From Multifurca ochricompacta (taxonomy: Eukaryota > Basidiomycota > Agaricomycetes > Russulales > Russulaceae), in the NCBI GenBank assembly GCA_022496185.1, contig WTXG01000030.1, positions 248,001-312,000 of the forward strand: a stretch of DNA of 64,000 nt, in the 5' to 3' direction. Below the pieces are notes generated by a model. It made no database searches and was not told where the DNA came from. It saw only the letters and a program-made list of their open reading frames with translations. Below are positions 34,187 to 45,684 of this stretch, in pieces. Position numbers and translations under genes: made by a program. Positions within the stretch are counted from its first letter, which is position 1. Each line of letters begins with the position of its first letter.

Positions 34187-34779
34187 TGTTACGTCCGGTG
34201 CGGGACGTTCCACATGACTTGTGTGACAGCGTTCGTTCATATATCAGATAAGAGACCAATGGGGTCTCTTGGAGTTATGCGGGAAGAGTCAAAGTCAAAG
34301 AGGCTGTACTCTAAGACGATGTTGAATGGAAAGTACCAGAAGTACTTGAGATGGTTGAGTCAGAGCGTTCAAAGGGAAGTCCAGAAGACAAGCACCGATG
34401 TATTCAATAAGTCGAGTCTGAGGTCTACAGTGTAGTTACAGCGGACTTATATACGTAATTGAATGAGCGTCTAAAGATAAGATAACGTGGAGTCATGTGG
34501 GCCCAAATATACAAAAGCGGAGGGCGTAGAGCCTGGCTTCTGATAGGGTATTAAGTAAGTGTCCGGTCGTAAAGATAACGAGATAAAGGATAACGCGATA
34601 AGAGTCAAACATAGGTAAGCAACGGGTCAACAAGTCCAAAGCGGATCACGGGGACGGGAGTAGGGCATGTGAGGGGTCCCAGGATGGGGACGTGATCAGG
34701 AAGTGTAAGGTAGGCGGTAAAGAGGGGTCGTCGTTGGGGAGGGTGAAGAAAACGGGGTTACTTGGCAGAGACTGTAACA
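34187..34779 (-). repeat. Gypsy 5' LTR
   Basis: 593 bp, pair of 27295-27887. A TATATACG stretch inside could serve as core promoter on -. Confidence 0.92.
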
Positions 34780-34784
34780 TTCTT

Positions 34785-37700
34785 CCTCCTTGCAGGAGAC
34801 TTTAATCTCCACCACATGGACTGGTCACCTGCTGGTCTCCCCACCTCCCCCTCAGCTGCCCAGTTTCTGGACTGGACTGCTGACCAGGATCTCACACTTG
34901 CTTCAACCCCTGGCATTGTCACTAGACGTGGCTCTGGCTCTACACGCTCCAGTACCCTTGATCTGGTCTGGACTTCCACTCTCCTTACTGACTCCCACTT
35001 GATTAGCCCCCCTAGAGTGGACTGGCTGGCTGGCTTTGCCTTGGATCATGCTGGTGTCCGCTTCTGCTGGCGACACTCCCTCCTGGCCTCCCTGCCAGGC
35101 CCCGATGTCCTGGTCTACCTCACCCAGATCACTGATGACGTTCGGATTTCCTGGCTGGCACACCTCGACTCCATTCTCCCACCCCGGTGCCCCCTTCATA
35201 CCCCCACCAACCTTACCTCTCAGTCTGATGCCATCATGGATGCCCTGATGGTCTCAGCTGACCGCTGGCTGGCTGTCAAGGTGTCACCCAAAGCTAAACG
35301 CTCCCGCTGGTGGCACCCAGCCTGCTCCCAGGCCGTCACAGCTCTCCGCCACTCCCGATCTGACCCTGCCGCCAAACGCGAAGCTCAGCTAACTCTTCGC
35401 AAGGAAATCCGACAAGCCAAACGGGACTGGGCAGACTCAGCAATTGAAAACCTGGGTGTCTGGGACGTTGCCAAGTGGCGCCTTGGACGCCGCATGTCTG
35501 TCGTCCCGGCCATACGCCGTCCAGATGGCCCCCTCCTGTGGGACCGATCTGAAATTGAAGATGTCTTTGTTGCTAAGTTCTTTGGCTCTGAGGCCACACC
35601 TGTCGCTTCATCTTTCCACGATGACCCAACCCCACTCCCAGTCCGCCCTCTCCAACCCTTCTCTGAGGATGAAATCTATGCTCTACTGGTCAAAACCTCC
35701 TCCTCCTCTTCCCCTGGGCTCTCTCGGATCTCTTGGCGAATCCTCAAATGGGCCTGGCCATCAATTGGCTCCCGGGTCATGGACCTGTTCAATGCTTCAC
35801 TTGCACTTTCCTTTGTCCCCCTTCGTTGGAAGCAGGCTCTCACTGTAGTAATTCCCAAGCCAGACCGACCAGACTACTCACTGGCAAAGGCCTACCGCCC
35901 AATTTCCCTACTGGAGACCCTGGGAAAACTTCTAGACAAGGTAGTTGCTAAACGCCTCACCACTGATATTGATCGCTTCCAGACCCTGTCCTCAACTCAG
36001 TTTGGGGCTCGTGCCAACAGCTGCTGTCTTGACTCAGCCCTGTCCCTGGTTCACGATGTCACAGTTGCCCAGTCCCGCGGCCTCGTCTGTGGCATGGCCC
36101 TCTTTGATGTTTCAGGCTTCTTTGACCATGTCCACCCCCAGAGGTGTGCCCATGTCCTCTCTCTCCTAGGTCACGACCCAGCCCTCTGTGCTTGGGTCCT
36201 GTCTTTCCTCTCTGACCGACATGCCTCATTGTCATTCAATGGGGTCACGGGTTCCCCACATCCTACCCGGATCGGTACACCGCAAGGCTCACCCCTATCA
36301 CCAGTCCTCTCCACACTGTACACAGCACCACTCCTGGCCCTAGCTTCCTCTTGGACTGGCTGCCACCTGTCGATGTACATTGACGACGGCCTCCTTTTTG
36401 CTTGGGGTGCCTCCTGGGATGATGTGTGCAACACCCTCCAACGATGCTATGAACAAGTCATCAACTGGCTCACTCGGGCGGGCATGTCCATCGACCCTGC
36501 CAAGTCCGAGGTGCTCTTCTTCTCACGCACTAGGAAGCGCAATTTACCTCCCACAGGGATATTTCTTGCCCAGCCCTCCCACAATACATACTACTATGTC
36601 AAAGCTGGGACCCAGGTACGCTATTTGGGTTTTTTCTTCACTAAGAACTTGTCCTGGCGGCCCCACACACAGATCATGTGCAGACGTGCCCGCGCCTCGC
36701 TCCGCTCCCTACAGATCCTTGGCAATAGTGCCCGGGGCCTCTCCATGGCCAATTGGTGCCTAATACTCAATGCCATCTGTCTACCAGTACTCTCCTATGG
36801 GTCCCAACTCTGGATCCACACGCGCCAAGCCAAGGGCCTTATCAAACTACTCCAAGGAGTTGCCAACCACATGGTCAAAGTTGTCTCAGGATCATTCCGC
36901 ACTGCCCCACGCAAGCCACTCCATGAACTCATCCGCCTCCTTCCAATGAAGCTCTACATCTCCAAGCTCGCCGATACCACTTCATTAAGATACGCCTCCC
37001 TTCCCCCCCACTCACAGCCCTCTATCTGGATATCGGATGAGGCCAATCGCTCCCTATGGGCCCCAACCTCAAGGCCCCGACGACACCTTGCTGCTGACCC
37101 AATCACACCCCTCCGCGCCCTGGCTGCCCGCACACCCCCTTTGGCCTGCCCAATTGATGTACTCGCCCTTGCCCCATGGGAGCTTCCCAATTGGGGTGAC
37201 CGAGTCTCCTACATTGGTGTTGCCCGGCCCCTAGATCGCAAAACTGAACTGGCAGCACTCCTTGTGCTCCCCCGCTCCCAGGTTGTGTTGACCCATGTCG
37301 CTGTTGCCCTCTCACAGGAGGGCAGGGCTGACAACAAGAAGGTAGGTGCTGCTGCAGCAACCATCATGGACTCAAGAGGTGAGTGGACAATGGGGTGGTG
37401 CCGCGGCACAGGAGTGGTGAGAGCCGATGTGGAGATATTCGGGCTGGCGCGCTGCCTGCGCTGGCTCTGTGACTTCCTGCGTGGGTCTTCCCTTCCTCTG
37501 CGTGTCGTGCTGACTGCCTCCTCTTCCTCCTCACTCCTCCGTCTACGCTCGCGGGATCCACGCCAATTCACGGGTGATTTTGTGCTGTTCCAACGCTCAC
37601 TTACTGACTTCCTTTCTTCCTTCCCTGACACCCACCTCACCTTGATGTGGGTCCCTGCGACACCAACCTACCGGGCCTTCTCAGAGTCCACCAAGGCAGC

Positions 37701-38295
37701 CAAACACACTCAAGTAACCACCCCACTGGGCGACATGGATGACCGCCCATCACCGCTCCAATGGCGCTCTCTCTCTCGCCTACGAGCCTATGACAATTGG
37801 CGGGAGGAATGGCTGCGTGACCGCGCCCGTGCGACCCCCTCTGAAGTAGACACTGGCAGATGTGACTACCGTGCCTATTCCCTATCGATCTCCCACCCCC
37901 CGGATGGTTCCAACCACCCCCTTTGGACAGCAGCAACCAAACGCCGCAAGATCCCTTACACACGACTTACATGCTCCACTGCCATGCGCCTCGCTACAGG
38001 CCATGCGTTCACAGCAGAATATCAGGAGCGGTTCCACCCAACCCTCCCCATCTCCTCACGCACCTGCCCATGCGATGACAACACCCTAGCGACGTTTGAA
38101 CACGTCCTCCTACATTGCCCCCTGTACACTCAAGCGCGAGTGACTTGGATGCTTACCCCACGGGACCTTGATGGCCTTACCTGGCCTCAGGTCTTCAATC
38201 ACCGTGGCCATGTTGACCACCTACTCGAGTTCATCCAGGACACTAGGGCCTTTACAAACCCTATATCTGCCCGACGACCCCGTGAACCAGACTGA
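34785..38295 (+). pseudogene. LINE ORF2, main part: endonuclease, reverse transcriptase, RNase H, zinc knuckle
   Basis: One open frame of about 1170 codons. It resumes in the endonuclease at LAGDFNLHHMDWS. The RT starts with LTVVIPKPDRPDYS and AYRPISLLETLGKLLDKVVA, with catalytic MYIDDG near 36375 and thumb to about 36960. The RNase H-like part is around 37330-37720 (AAATIMDSRGEW, ADVEIFGLARCLRWL). The C-terminal Cys/His cluster is CPCDDNTLATFEHVLLHC. Apart from the Gypsy insertion this part has no break. The enzyme would nick the target and prime cDNA synthesis there. Confidence 0.87.
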
Positions 38296-38584
38296 GTCTG
38301 TCGGACACAGGTGACTTGTAAGTTTCAACTTTATTGCTCACTGAACGGCTAACCGGGGGGGGGTCTTTCTTTCTCCCCCCTCAAGGCCTCTCTATCCTAT
38401 CCCCCTACTTAGCATTTTCCCTCTGGGTTTGGCACCATGACTTTTGTCGCTTCCATCACCTGTTCGTAGTACCAGTAGCCACATTGTACCCGGATGTGGC
38501 CGCGCGATTGGGCGCCGTCCCGCAAGCGCGAATTAAAATTGATTCAAAAAAAAAAAAAAAAAAAAAAAAAAACCTCCCCGTCTT

Positions 38585-39006
38585 AATTGCCAGGTTTTCA
38601 CCTCTCCGTCTACATCATCTCCGCCTTTATTGCCTGGCTTCATCTAACTTGACTTCTTTCAACCCTAATTCACCCTCTTTCTGCTTCATAACTAGGTCTC
38701 TCTGCAAGTATTTAAAGGTACATACAATGCTTGTAGTAGACCAGCCAGTGAGCCAACAGAAGCAGAAATCAATCGGCATTTCTCTCCCCTTTCTTTATCT
38801 ATCTTTGTGTGCTAAAGAACTTCTTGACGACATCGAGCGCAAAGGTCAAACGGAACCAACAAGCAGCGATTTCCTCGAATTCAAGCACGATATGTTTACA
38901 TTCGATCTAGTTATCTCAAAAGGGCGCGCTCTCTTCTCTCCTCTCTCTCTCTCTCACCAACCAGGGAATACTTTGCCTCGCACTCACTGCGGATTGGATC
39001 CGTACA
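38585..39006 (+). mobile_element. Solo LTR (family L1), right part
   Basis: Continuation of 23243-23395 after the LINE. It contains the TATTTAAAG box near 38708 and a CT-rich run (38935-38955), ends GTACA, and is followed by the atag duplication. Confidence 0.72.
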
Positions 39007-39615
39007 ATAGTGGTGTGTTTCACCTCCTTGATACCCACATAGATTGATGGCACCCATGACCAGACCCCAAACTATGGTATGACAACAGAAGATGTCAACC
39101 CTGATGAATCTCCGGAGACCCCACGGTGCACGACACATGTATTCCATTCTGATTACAAACACACACTCTGTAATTATCGCCTCAATACAGGCTCCGCACT
39201 GCGTATTGCTGACAGTGACGACTGGCCTCCCGCTATACTATTTGATGCCGTCTATGCATCTGCGGTACTTCACCACTTCGGCACTGATGATTTCAAGGAT
39301 GCACTTTCGAAGTTCACAAAGGACACTTTTTATCCTAAAGGTGAGACGGAGATAAAAGATGAGCGAGCAAGTGAGGTAGAAAGAAGGCAGAAGTGGGTGG
39401 AAGAACGGGATGCACGCCAAGAGGCTCAACGGGGGCGCCGTGGCGAAACTCGCGAAGAACTTCTTGATATGCTCTTATTCGTGCCATTTGTGAATATGAC
39501 ACCAGAACAGCTGCAGGAGGAAGTCAGGAAAGCAGAGGAGAAGGCACAAGCAGCAGAGCAGACTGCCCTGGTTGAGAAGGTTAATGATTGGAGGAGTCAT
39601 TTCCCTCCTGCGTAG
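39007..39615 (+). pseudogene. HNH nuclease-type protein, 3' part
   Basis: After the solo LTR the host gene resumes in an intron that begins GTGTGT (about 39012) and ends ACCAG (about 39065). The next exon reads TPNYGMTTEDVNPDES and runs open to the stop at 39615. It contains LFDAVYASAVLHHFGTDDFK, TFYPKGE and a charged C-terminal helix (QEEVRKAEEKAQAAEQ). I recall this order (nuclease domain, then WPPAILFDAVYAS and a coiled C-terminus) from full-length family members. That is the reason for joining it to 22610-23242, which lies 15.8 kb away. It looks superficially methyltransferase-like, but no such motif series is present. Confidence 0.65.
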
Positions 39616-39789
39616 TCCGACTTCATTGTGTGTGTTTTTATTGTAATAAATTTAAGATGTATGGGAAGACGTAAACAGAAAGCTAGGATGTGCAAATTAT
39701 GGGATTGGTTCAGCGAATGGCTAAGTATAATGCAAGGCAGATCTAGTACTGACATGGTGATTGGGTCTGATTGGGTTAGTTTTCATGAA

Positions 39790-40983
39790 AGGGTATCAGT
39801 CAAGAAGTGTGGCTGAATGAGCGAACAACCTGAAGGTTTCAGGATTAAAGGACAAGAAACCAAAGTACTACGACTACAACGCGCCATTTAGGATCTTGCC
39901 TTAGCATGGTGGAAGGCACTGGACAAGTCCATGGCTGCGATGGGCTGTAAACGCCTACTCTCAGACTCAGGCCTATGGCTAATAATGGGTCAATCGTCGA
40001 CATCATTGTATATGTCGATGATGCTTTATTTATGAAAAATGACCAAGTCCTAGTCAGTAAATTAAAAACTGACTTCATGAACAAATGGGAGTGCAGGGAT
40101 CTAGGAGATACAAAGGAGTTCTTGCAAAAGCACATTACTAGGAAGGATGGCAAACTTCTACTTGATCAACAGCCATACCTGACTAAAGCCTGAGTGCTGC
40201 AACGCTTTGGGATGCCCAATGCAAAATTTGTGCCCACTCCTCTCCCAGAAGGCTATCATCCAGAGCCTAACACTGAACCTGCTGATCCTTCCATTAGTTC
40301 AAAGTTCCAACAAGTAATCGGCTCATTACTTTACATCATGTTGGGCACGCGACCAGATATTGCCTTCGCAGTTAAAAGGCTATCTCAATTTGCCGGTAAT
40401 CCATCTCAAGATCATCTTGATCGAGCGCTGTATATCTGCCAATATTTAACCGGGACATCGGATTACGCACTTATCTACAATGGTAGATCAAATTGCAGAT
40501 TGATCGCGTGCGCTAATTCTGATTGGGCGTCAAAGCCAATAGATCGCCGATCTACTACGTGAAAATAGCGAATGGGATATTCAGCTGGAATTCTAGAGTG
40601 CAAAAGACCATAGCGCTTTCATCCACCAGAGCAGAATACATGTCACTTTCTGACACAATGCGACAAGTTGTATGAATCAAATCACTTCTAAGCGAAATTG
40701 GCACTGATCTGGGATCCATTCCTCTCTGCGGTGATAACCAAGGCTCCATCGTTATGGCCTCTAACCTCGTACAAGAACGATGGGTAAATAATCCAATTGT
40801 ACAGGAAAAAAAAATAGAGCTATTCTTTATAGAGGGCTCTGAGAATCCTGCAGACATGTTCACCAAGAATTTAGGACACATCAAATTCCTGGAATTCAGG
40901 AGTCAAATTGGGCTAGAGATTAACCCGCCTAAGTAGAAACACATTGCTTAGCACACTTAGCAGCGACACTTAGCAAGGGGGAG
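39790..40983 (+). pseudogene. Copia element 1: reverse transcriptase and RNase H remnant
   Basis: It begins around EQPEGFRIKGQETKV, within the Copia RT. The catalytic IVYVDDALF is near 40010, then LGTRPDIAFAVKRLSQFA and the RNase H part (IALSSTRAEYMSLSD, GDNQGSIVMA, ENPADMFTKNL). Stops and shifts occur at about 40190, 40560 and 40670. Everything upstream of the RT (gag, protease, integrase) is missing. A purine tract GCAAGGGGGAG precedes the 3' LTR. Confidence 0.85.
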
Positions 40984-41103
40984 TGTTGAACCAGAGTACC
41001 AGTACAGAGATATCGGGATAGCGGTCCGACATAGTTGTGATCGCGTTTAGATAAAAAATTTGATGAAATGAAATCATAACGCGTCTCAATAGTATATACA
41101 TCT

Positions 41104-41923
41104 CAGATCCCCACTCAAGCGGCGCTCCCTCTCCCGCCTCCGCGCATTCGACAACTGGCGCGAAGAATGGCTGCGCGATCGTGCCCTTGCCGCTCCATCC
41201 CTGATCACCCCCACGTGCGCGATTACAAAGCCTACTCCCTCTCTATCTTCCGCCCCCGATGGTTCGCCCACTCTGGTCCGCCGCGACTAAACCCCGGCCC
41301 ACCCCCTTTTAGCCAGCATACCACCTCGACCGCCATGTGCCTAGCTACAGGGCACGCATTCACGGCCGACTACACAGGGGGTTTTCACTCCACGCTCCCA
41401 CACTCGGCTCACACCTGCCTGTGTGACAACATTACCCCTGCCACTTTCGTTCGCATTCTCCTTCATTGCCCCTTGTACGACGCTCCACGTGTAACCTGGG
41501 GACCTACATCCGGAGACCTAGGCGACCTCACCTGGCCCCAGGTCTTCAACCACAAACACCACGTCGAGTCCCTCCTGGTATTCCTCCAAGACACTCGGGC
41601 TTTCTTCAAGCCCATCTCGTCGCTACGACCGCAGGAACTGGATCAGGGTTGAATCGGTTAAAGGGTTGGCGGGTAGTAAGTGGTCTCCGTTTACTTGTGC
41701 TTCCCATACGGACATTGGTTTCCTCTGCGTTTCCCCACCTTCTCTATAGCATACATTGTCTTTTCCCTCCGGGGTTTTACACCATGACTTCATGTCGACT
41801 CCAATCTTCGTCCATCACAGTAGTTACATTGTCACTCGATGTAGCCGCGCAATTTGGGTGCCACCCTGAAGCGCAAAATAAATTTGATTTAAAAAAAAAG
41901 AAAAAAAAAGAAAAATATATATA
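41104..41923 (+). mobile_element. 5'-truncated LINE inserted in the Copia LTR, with target duplication
   Basis: It encodes the C-terminal part of a LINE ORF2 (SRLRAFDNWREEW, then CLCDNITPATFVRILLHC on another frame, to a stop at 41652). A 3' UTR with the GTAGCCGCGC...GAAGCGCAAAATAAATTTG tail and A-run follows. An 11-bp duplication (tatatacatct) flanks it at about 41093-41103 and 41924-41934. It is clearly divergent from the full LINE at 23396, so another subfamily. Confidence 0.82.
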
Positions 41924-42067
41924 TATATACATCTAAAATGTATAAAGCCACTGAATCTGCTATAGATAAAGTAGTTGCTATTGCATTATTGCAAGCATCT
42001 AAGTCTCTAAGCTAACAAGGTGAGATAGATAGTAGTATTGTAGTATCTAAAATATAAGCCTGCACTA

Positions 42068-42794
42068 TGTAACGGATGCTTCTATCCCGCGCTTGCTATG
42101 TTTGATTAGATTAGATGTAAAGATCGTAGTAACTCAGAGGTGAAAATATCCTAGTCGGAAAGCTGCCCAGAATGCGGAGATTAATGCACGTGTAAGGCTT
42201 GAAGCAGTCAGAGGACTCTGCCTTGCTTATGCAGCAAGAATAGACCTATATTGAACTTTGCTAAGAGCCTACAGCCCCAAGAGGACAAGATCAGCTGGGC
42301 CTGAGTAAATACAGATATAAAGTGCACCTACAGCCCCAAGAGGACAAGATGGGGTCTGCAGCGTGCTACAGGGTGTTTTTAAATACATTCTAGTACTATC
42401 CTATGAAATACCAAAGCCGATCGAGCGTGCGATATAAATCTAAGTAGTTATCAGTGGCTTACTCTTCCAAGTACCCTGACACATCTTGTTTACTAACACG
42501 CGATCGTTTCTGCCGGTCTGGCATTATCTAAAATACATACTAGACTACTTTAGATCACTCTATAATCAAATCGTCAATTTTTATTACTCAAACAATGGCC
42601 GCATGTATCTATAATGTCCATTGCTGCATAGGGCAGCTACTACTTCGCATCGCGTGGACCGGGTCAGATCGGTCCGAACTCCTCCTCATCTTATCTAAGT
42701 CTAAGAAGGTCGACTTTGCAAGGCACGCAATCGCGTGATGCCCTCAGGATGGTTTTCAATCGGTCCGGGATGCCAAAAATGCGCATCCAGGACA
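42068..42794 (+). mobile_element. Solo LTR (family L2), copy 1, 727 bp
   Basis: It starts TGTAACGGATGC and ends ATCCAGGACA. Flanked by cacta and cacca, a 5-bp duplication with one mismatch. It is inserted in the C1 LTR. Its sister at 44122-44835 aligns over its length apart from small gaps. Internal repeats: cctacagccccaagagg occurs twice. Confidence 0.78.
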
Positions 42795-42813
42795 CACCAT
42801 GCCTGTTTCCACA

Positions 42814-43837
42814 GACCGGTCATTTCCTCTGCCATTGCGTGACTTGCGAAATACGCAGAAAACCCCTCGCTGCACCACTTACGTCTTGCTAAATATGTAC
42901 TCGCCTACTTAAAGGGTACGGCAGACTTACGGCTACGCTATGATGGCGCGTGCGAAGAAAGACTCGTCGGTTTCTCGGACTCCAGTTTGTAAGATGATGC
43001 CAACGACTGCTATTCTACTTCGGGTTATGTTTTCTCACTTGCAGATGCAGCGATCTCTTGGACATTGCGCAAGCAGAAGATTGTCGCCCAGAGTACCACC
43101 CATGCCAAGTATAGGCATTAGCCGAGGCTAATCAAGGCCGCATGGTATCGAGCTATCCTCTCCGAGATCGGTTATGAAGTATCCGATCCAATTCCCTTAC
43201 GTGGCGACAACAAAGGCACCGTTGACTTAAGCGTTAAATCCATTGACTGGGAGACGATCTAAGCATATTCCCATCATGGCGAATTTTGGTCTGCCATACT
43301 CGGCTTCGGGGATCGCCTTGTTGCGAGCCCGAAGAGAATTTTGGGCGCCCCCTTGTGGGCATGTTTCGGTATTGTTTCTATCATGATTATTTGTGATGAT
43401 TTACTTACAATTACATTTCTGTCTCACCCTTTTTTGTTACTAAGGGTCTTACCACCATTCTAGAATGTTCGCATGCCAAAGCAAACGCGTCTTCATGAGT
43501 TTCAGATTAGTTATTACTGTCTCGATCCCTCATGTAAATTGACTGGTATTAAACTACATAAAAGGGGCTGTAGAATAGCCCCCAGAATTCATCCTGTTCG
43601 AGAAACATCCCCGTCTATCGCTTCATCGCCCTAAAGCTCTTGCTCTTGCCACCCCGCTCGACTTCCTATTCTCTCTACATCAAGCCTCGCAAATATGTCG
43701 AAGAAGGCTTCATTGAACTCATTCGTAAAGCCACTGATGACATGTTAGCTGATGGATTCACGAAGCCGCACGCACGCGCACGACTTGAAGAATTTGTTGC
43801 TGGGTTAGGACTTATCTAATCTCTAAACACAGGGGGA
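42814..43837 (+). pseudogene. Copia element 2: RNase H remnant
   Basis: It carries Copia RNase H signatures across several frames: VLAYLKGTADLRLRYDG near 42900, then STSGYVFSLADAAISWTLRK, IVAQSTTHAKY and RGDNKGTVDLS. A long decayed stretch precedes PPT-like ACAGGGGGA. It begins abruptly at the end of the C1 LTR, so Copia 1 appears to have inserted into Copia 2. Confidence 0.75.
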
Positions 43838-44888
43838 TGTTGAGACGGGCCGGTAGCGACCGGATAGTTTAAGTTTAAGGACCAGACAGCCGGACACCTG
43901 GGTGGACTCGATCTATTGATCGTGATAAGATAATCTAAAGTGCGTCCATAACTGATTCAGAGACTTCGACATTGCACGCACAACACGTTCCTTCGTATCT
44001 TGTCACAATTAATTAGTTATGTTTTTTCTCCTTATTGTCACACTCCTTTAGTAGTATATAAAGACTCCACTCTATATGCATTCACTTCAGTTCAGTTTTG
44101 ACCACAATAACTGAACTTATCTGTAACGGGTGCTTCTATCCCGCGCTTGCAGTGTTAGATTAGATAAGATGTAAAAGTCATGGTAAACTCAGAGGTGATA
44201 GAATCCTAGTCAGAAGCTGCCCAGAACGCGGAGATTAATGCACGTGTAAGGCTTGAAGCAGTCAGAGGACTCTGCCTTGCTTATGCAGCAAGAATAGACC
44301 TATATTGAACTTTGCTAAGAGCCTACAGCCCCAAGAGGAAAAGATCAGCTGGGCTTGAGTAAATACAAAGATAAAGTGCACCTACAGCCCCAAGAGGACA
44401 AGATGGGGTCTGTAGCGTGCTACATGGCGTCTTTAAGTACGTCCTAGTACTATCCTACGAAATACCGAGGGTGCGATGTAAATCTAAGTAGTTATCAGTG
44501 GTTTACTCTTCCAAGTACCCTGACACATCTTGTTTACTAACGCGCGATCGTTTCTGCCGGTCTGGCATTATCTAAAATACATACTAGACTACTTTAGATC
44601 ACTCTATAATCAAATCGTCAATTTTTATTACTCAAACAATGGCCGCGTGTATCTATAATGTCCATTGCTGCATAGGGCAGCGACTACTTCGCATCGCGTG
44701 GACCGGGTCAGAATGGTCCGAACTCCTCCTTATCTTATCTAAGTCTAAGAAGGTCGACTCTGCAAGACGCGCGATCGCGTGACACCCTCAGGATGGTTTT
44801 TAATCCCGGGATGCCAAAAATGCGCATCCAGGACATTATCCGCTATCTAAATAGATAGCCAAAACCCTTTTTACAGCTGCATGTATCA
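43838..44888 (+). mobile_element. 3' LTR of Copia element 2 (family C2), interrupted
   Basis: LTR sequence lies at 43838-44121 and 44841-44888; it starts TGTTGAGACGGGCC and ends GTATCA. The interruption is the L2 solo LTR. The LTR end abuts the left edge of module 3, exactly as the solo C2 LTR abuts module 2. Confidence 0.78.
44122..44835 (+). mobile_element. Solo LTR (family L2), copy 2, 714 bp
   Basis: It starts TGTAACGGGTGC and ends ATCCAGGACA. A perfect 5-bp duplication (ttatc) flanks it at 44117-44121 and 44836-44840. The empty site is seen in the solo C2 LTR at 14330-14340. Confidence 0.85.
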
Positions 44889-45112
44889 TGGGGTGCCAGA
44901 TGGTAACCTTTTAAACATTGAAGCTTAAACTTTCTTGCTGTCAAGTAACCTTATCCGCAAGTATGCTTGTGACGGGCCACTCTTCGCTTCCCCAATCGCT
45001 ATAGCCTTCGGCCTCATTATCCATACAAGTTACGATTGAGCACCTCATGGTACTACGGTCACAGCTTAGCTCCAACAATGTTATTAAAACATGTACTGGA
45101 ATCTACTCTCTC

Positions 45113-45684
45113 TCATCCCTGAAGAGCTTTCTGTTGCGCAGGGAACGTCGTAGACGCTACAGGACATCCCTGCCCAGCTCCGTTGAGGTTCTGCAAAGTC
45201 GCCATGGCTGTCTGCAACCGAGCAAGCTGCGACGCCTTCGAGTCATCCGTCGGAAAGGGTGCGGACACGCCCGGATTGTTCACGATGCGGCCCGCCTTGA
45301 CGTTAGCATTCAGACTCTTCGGTCACACATTTAGCAGTTATTGTAATATGAATGAACCCGTGACAAGTAGCTTACGGCAATGAAGGTGGCCCGATCTGGC
45401 GGGCAAGTGCAAGGAATCGGGACAGGTTTCCCATCGGGCCCTTTAGTGGGACCATCACAAGTTTTAGCACCCGCAAGTCCTGCAGGTCCTGCATCTATGC
45501 GAGAATGTCCCATCAATTGCATTGCCTTTTTCGGATATATTGCAATCTTACCAGTTGTGTTTACCCCAGCAGTGGTGCCAAACTGAGGAATGAGGTTCTC
45601 ATTCACGTTAGGGTTTGCAGCGAGCGGAAGGGAAGACACGGTAGCCGCGAGAGTGGCAAGGAAGAAAGCGATGAAGAACTTCAT
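45113..45684 (-). CDS. Small secreted cysteine-containing protein, copy 3 (SSP3)
   Basis: Exons 45684-45376 and 45316-45113 are open and in phase; 170 residues. Signal peptide MKFFIAFFLATLAATVSSLP, cysteines in TCDGPT, PCTCPPDRATF and GQGCPVAST as in SSP1. Differences from SSP1 are scattered substitutions, for example IAIYPKKAMQLMG for the KFDPKKAMELMG segment. The intron acceptor is AAG instead of TAG. The TATA-like box of copies 1 and 2 is altered here. Function unknown; divergent from P450 copy C, about 2.5 kb away. Confidence 0.82.

Larger units (their letters stand above)
27295..34779 (-). mobile_element. Ty3/Gypsy chromovirus with paired LTRs, 7485 bp
   Basis: LTRs 27295-27887 and 34187-34779, 593 bp each, begin TGTTAC and end GTAACA. 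A 5-bp target duplication (ttctt) lies at 27290-27294 and 34780-34784. I count eight differences between the LTRs by eye (about 1.3%), all transitions, so the insertion is recent. On - the order is gag, protease, RT, RNase H, integrase, chromodomain, extra 3' ORF. The polypurine tract next to the 3' LTR reads AGAAGAGGGGG (about 27890-27900). I could not identify a standard tRNA primer site. Despite the young LTRs the coding region has many frame breaks. Confidence 0.93.
23396..38571 (+). mobile_element. Full-length APE-type LINE (Tad/I-like), interrupted by a Gypsy element
   Basis: Flanked by a 13-bp target duplication (acctccccgtctt) at 23383-23395 and 38572-38584. The uninterrupted site exists in the inverted LTR copy near 9705-9720. 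It has a 5' UTR, a gag-like ORF1 with zinc knuckles, ORF2 with endonuclease, reverse transcriptase and RNase H, a 3' UTR, and an A-run at 38546-38571. Without the 7.49-kb Gypsy insertion it is about 7.7 kb. Clade placement is from domain order only. Confidence 0.88.
40984..42813 (+). mobile_element. 3' LTR of Copia element 1 (family C1), twice interrupted
   Basis: LTR sequence lies at 40984-41103, 41924-42067 and 42795-42813. It starts TGTTGAACCAGAG and ends TGTTTCCACA. The solo copy at 50964-51230 gives the uninterrupted form. The interruptions are a LINE fragment (41104-41923) and a solo LTR (42068-42794). Confidence 0.78.

Noticed and set aside
39079..39615. Possible methyltransferase because of the VYASAVLHHFG segment
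   Set aside because: No SAM-binding motif series; the surrounding residues match the C-terminal part of the HNH-type family split at 23242.
42100..44830. Long direct repeat as a segmental duplication of host DNA
   Set aside because: TG...CA ends and 5-bp duplications at each copy show two independent solo LTR insertions.
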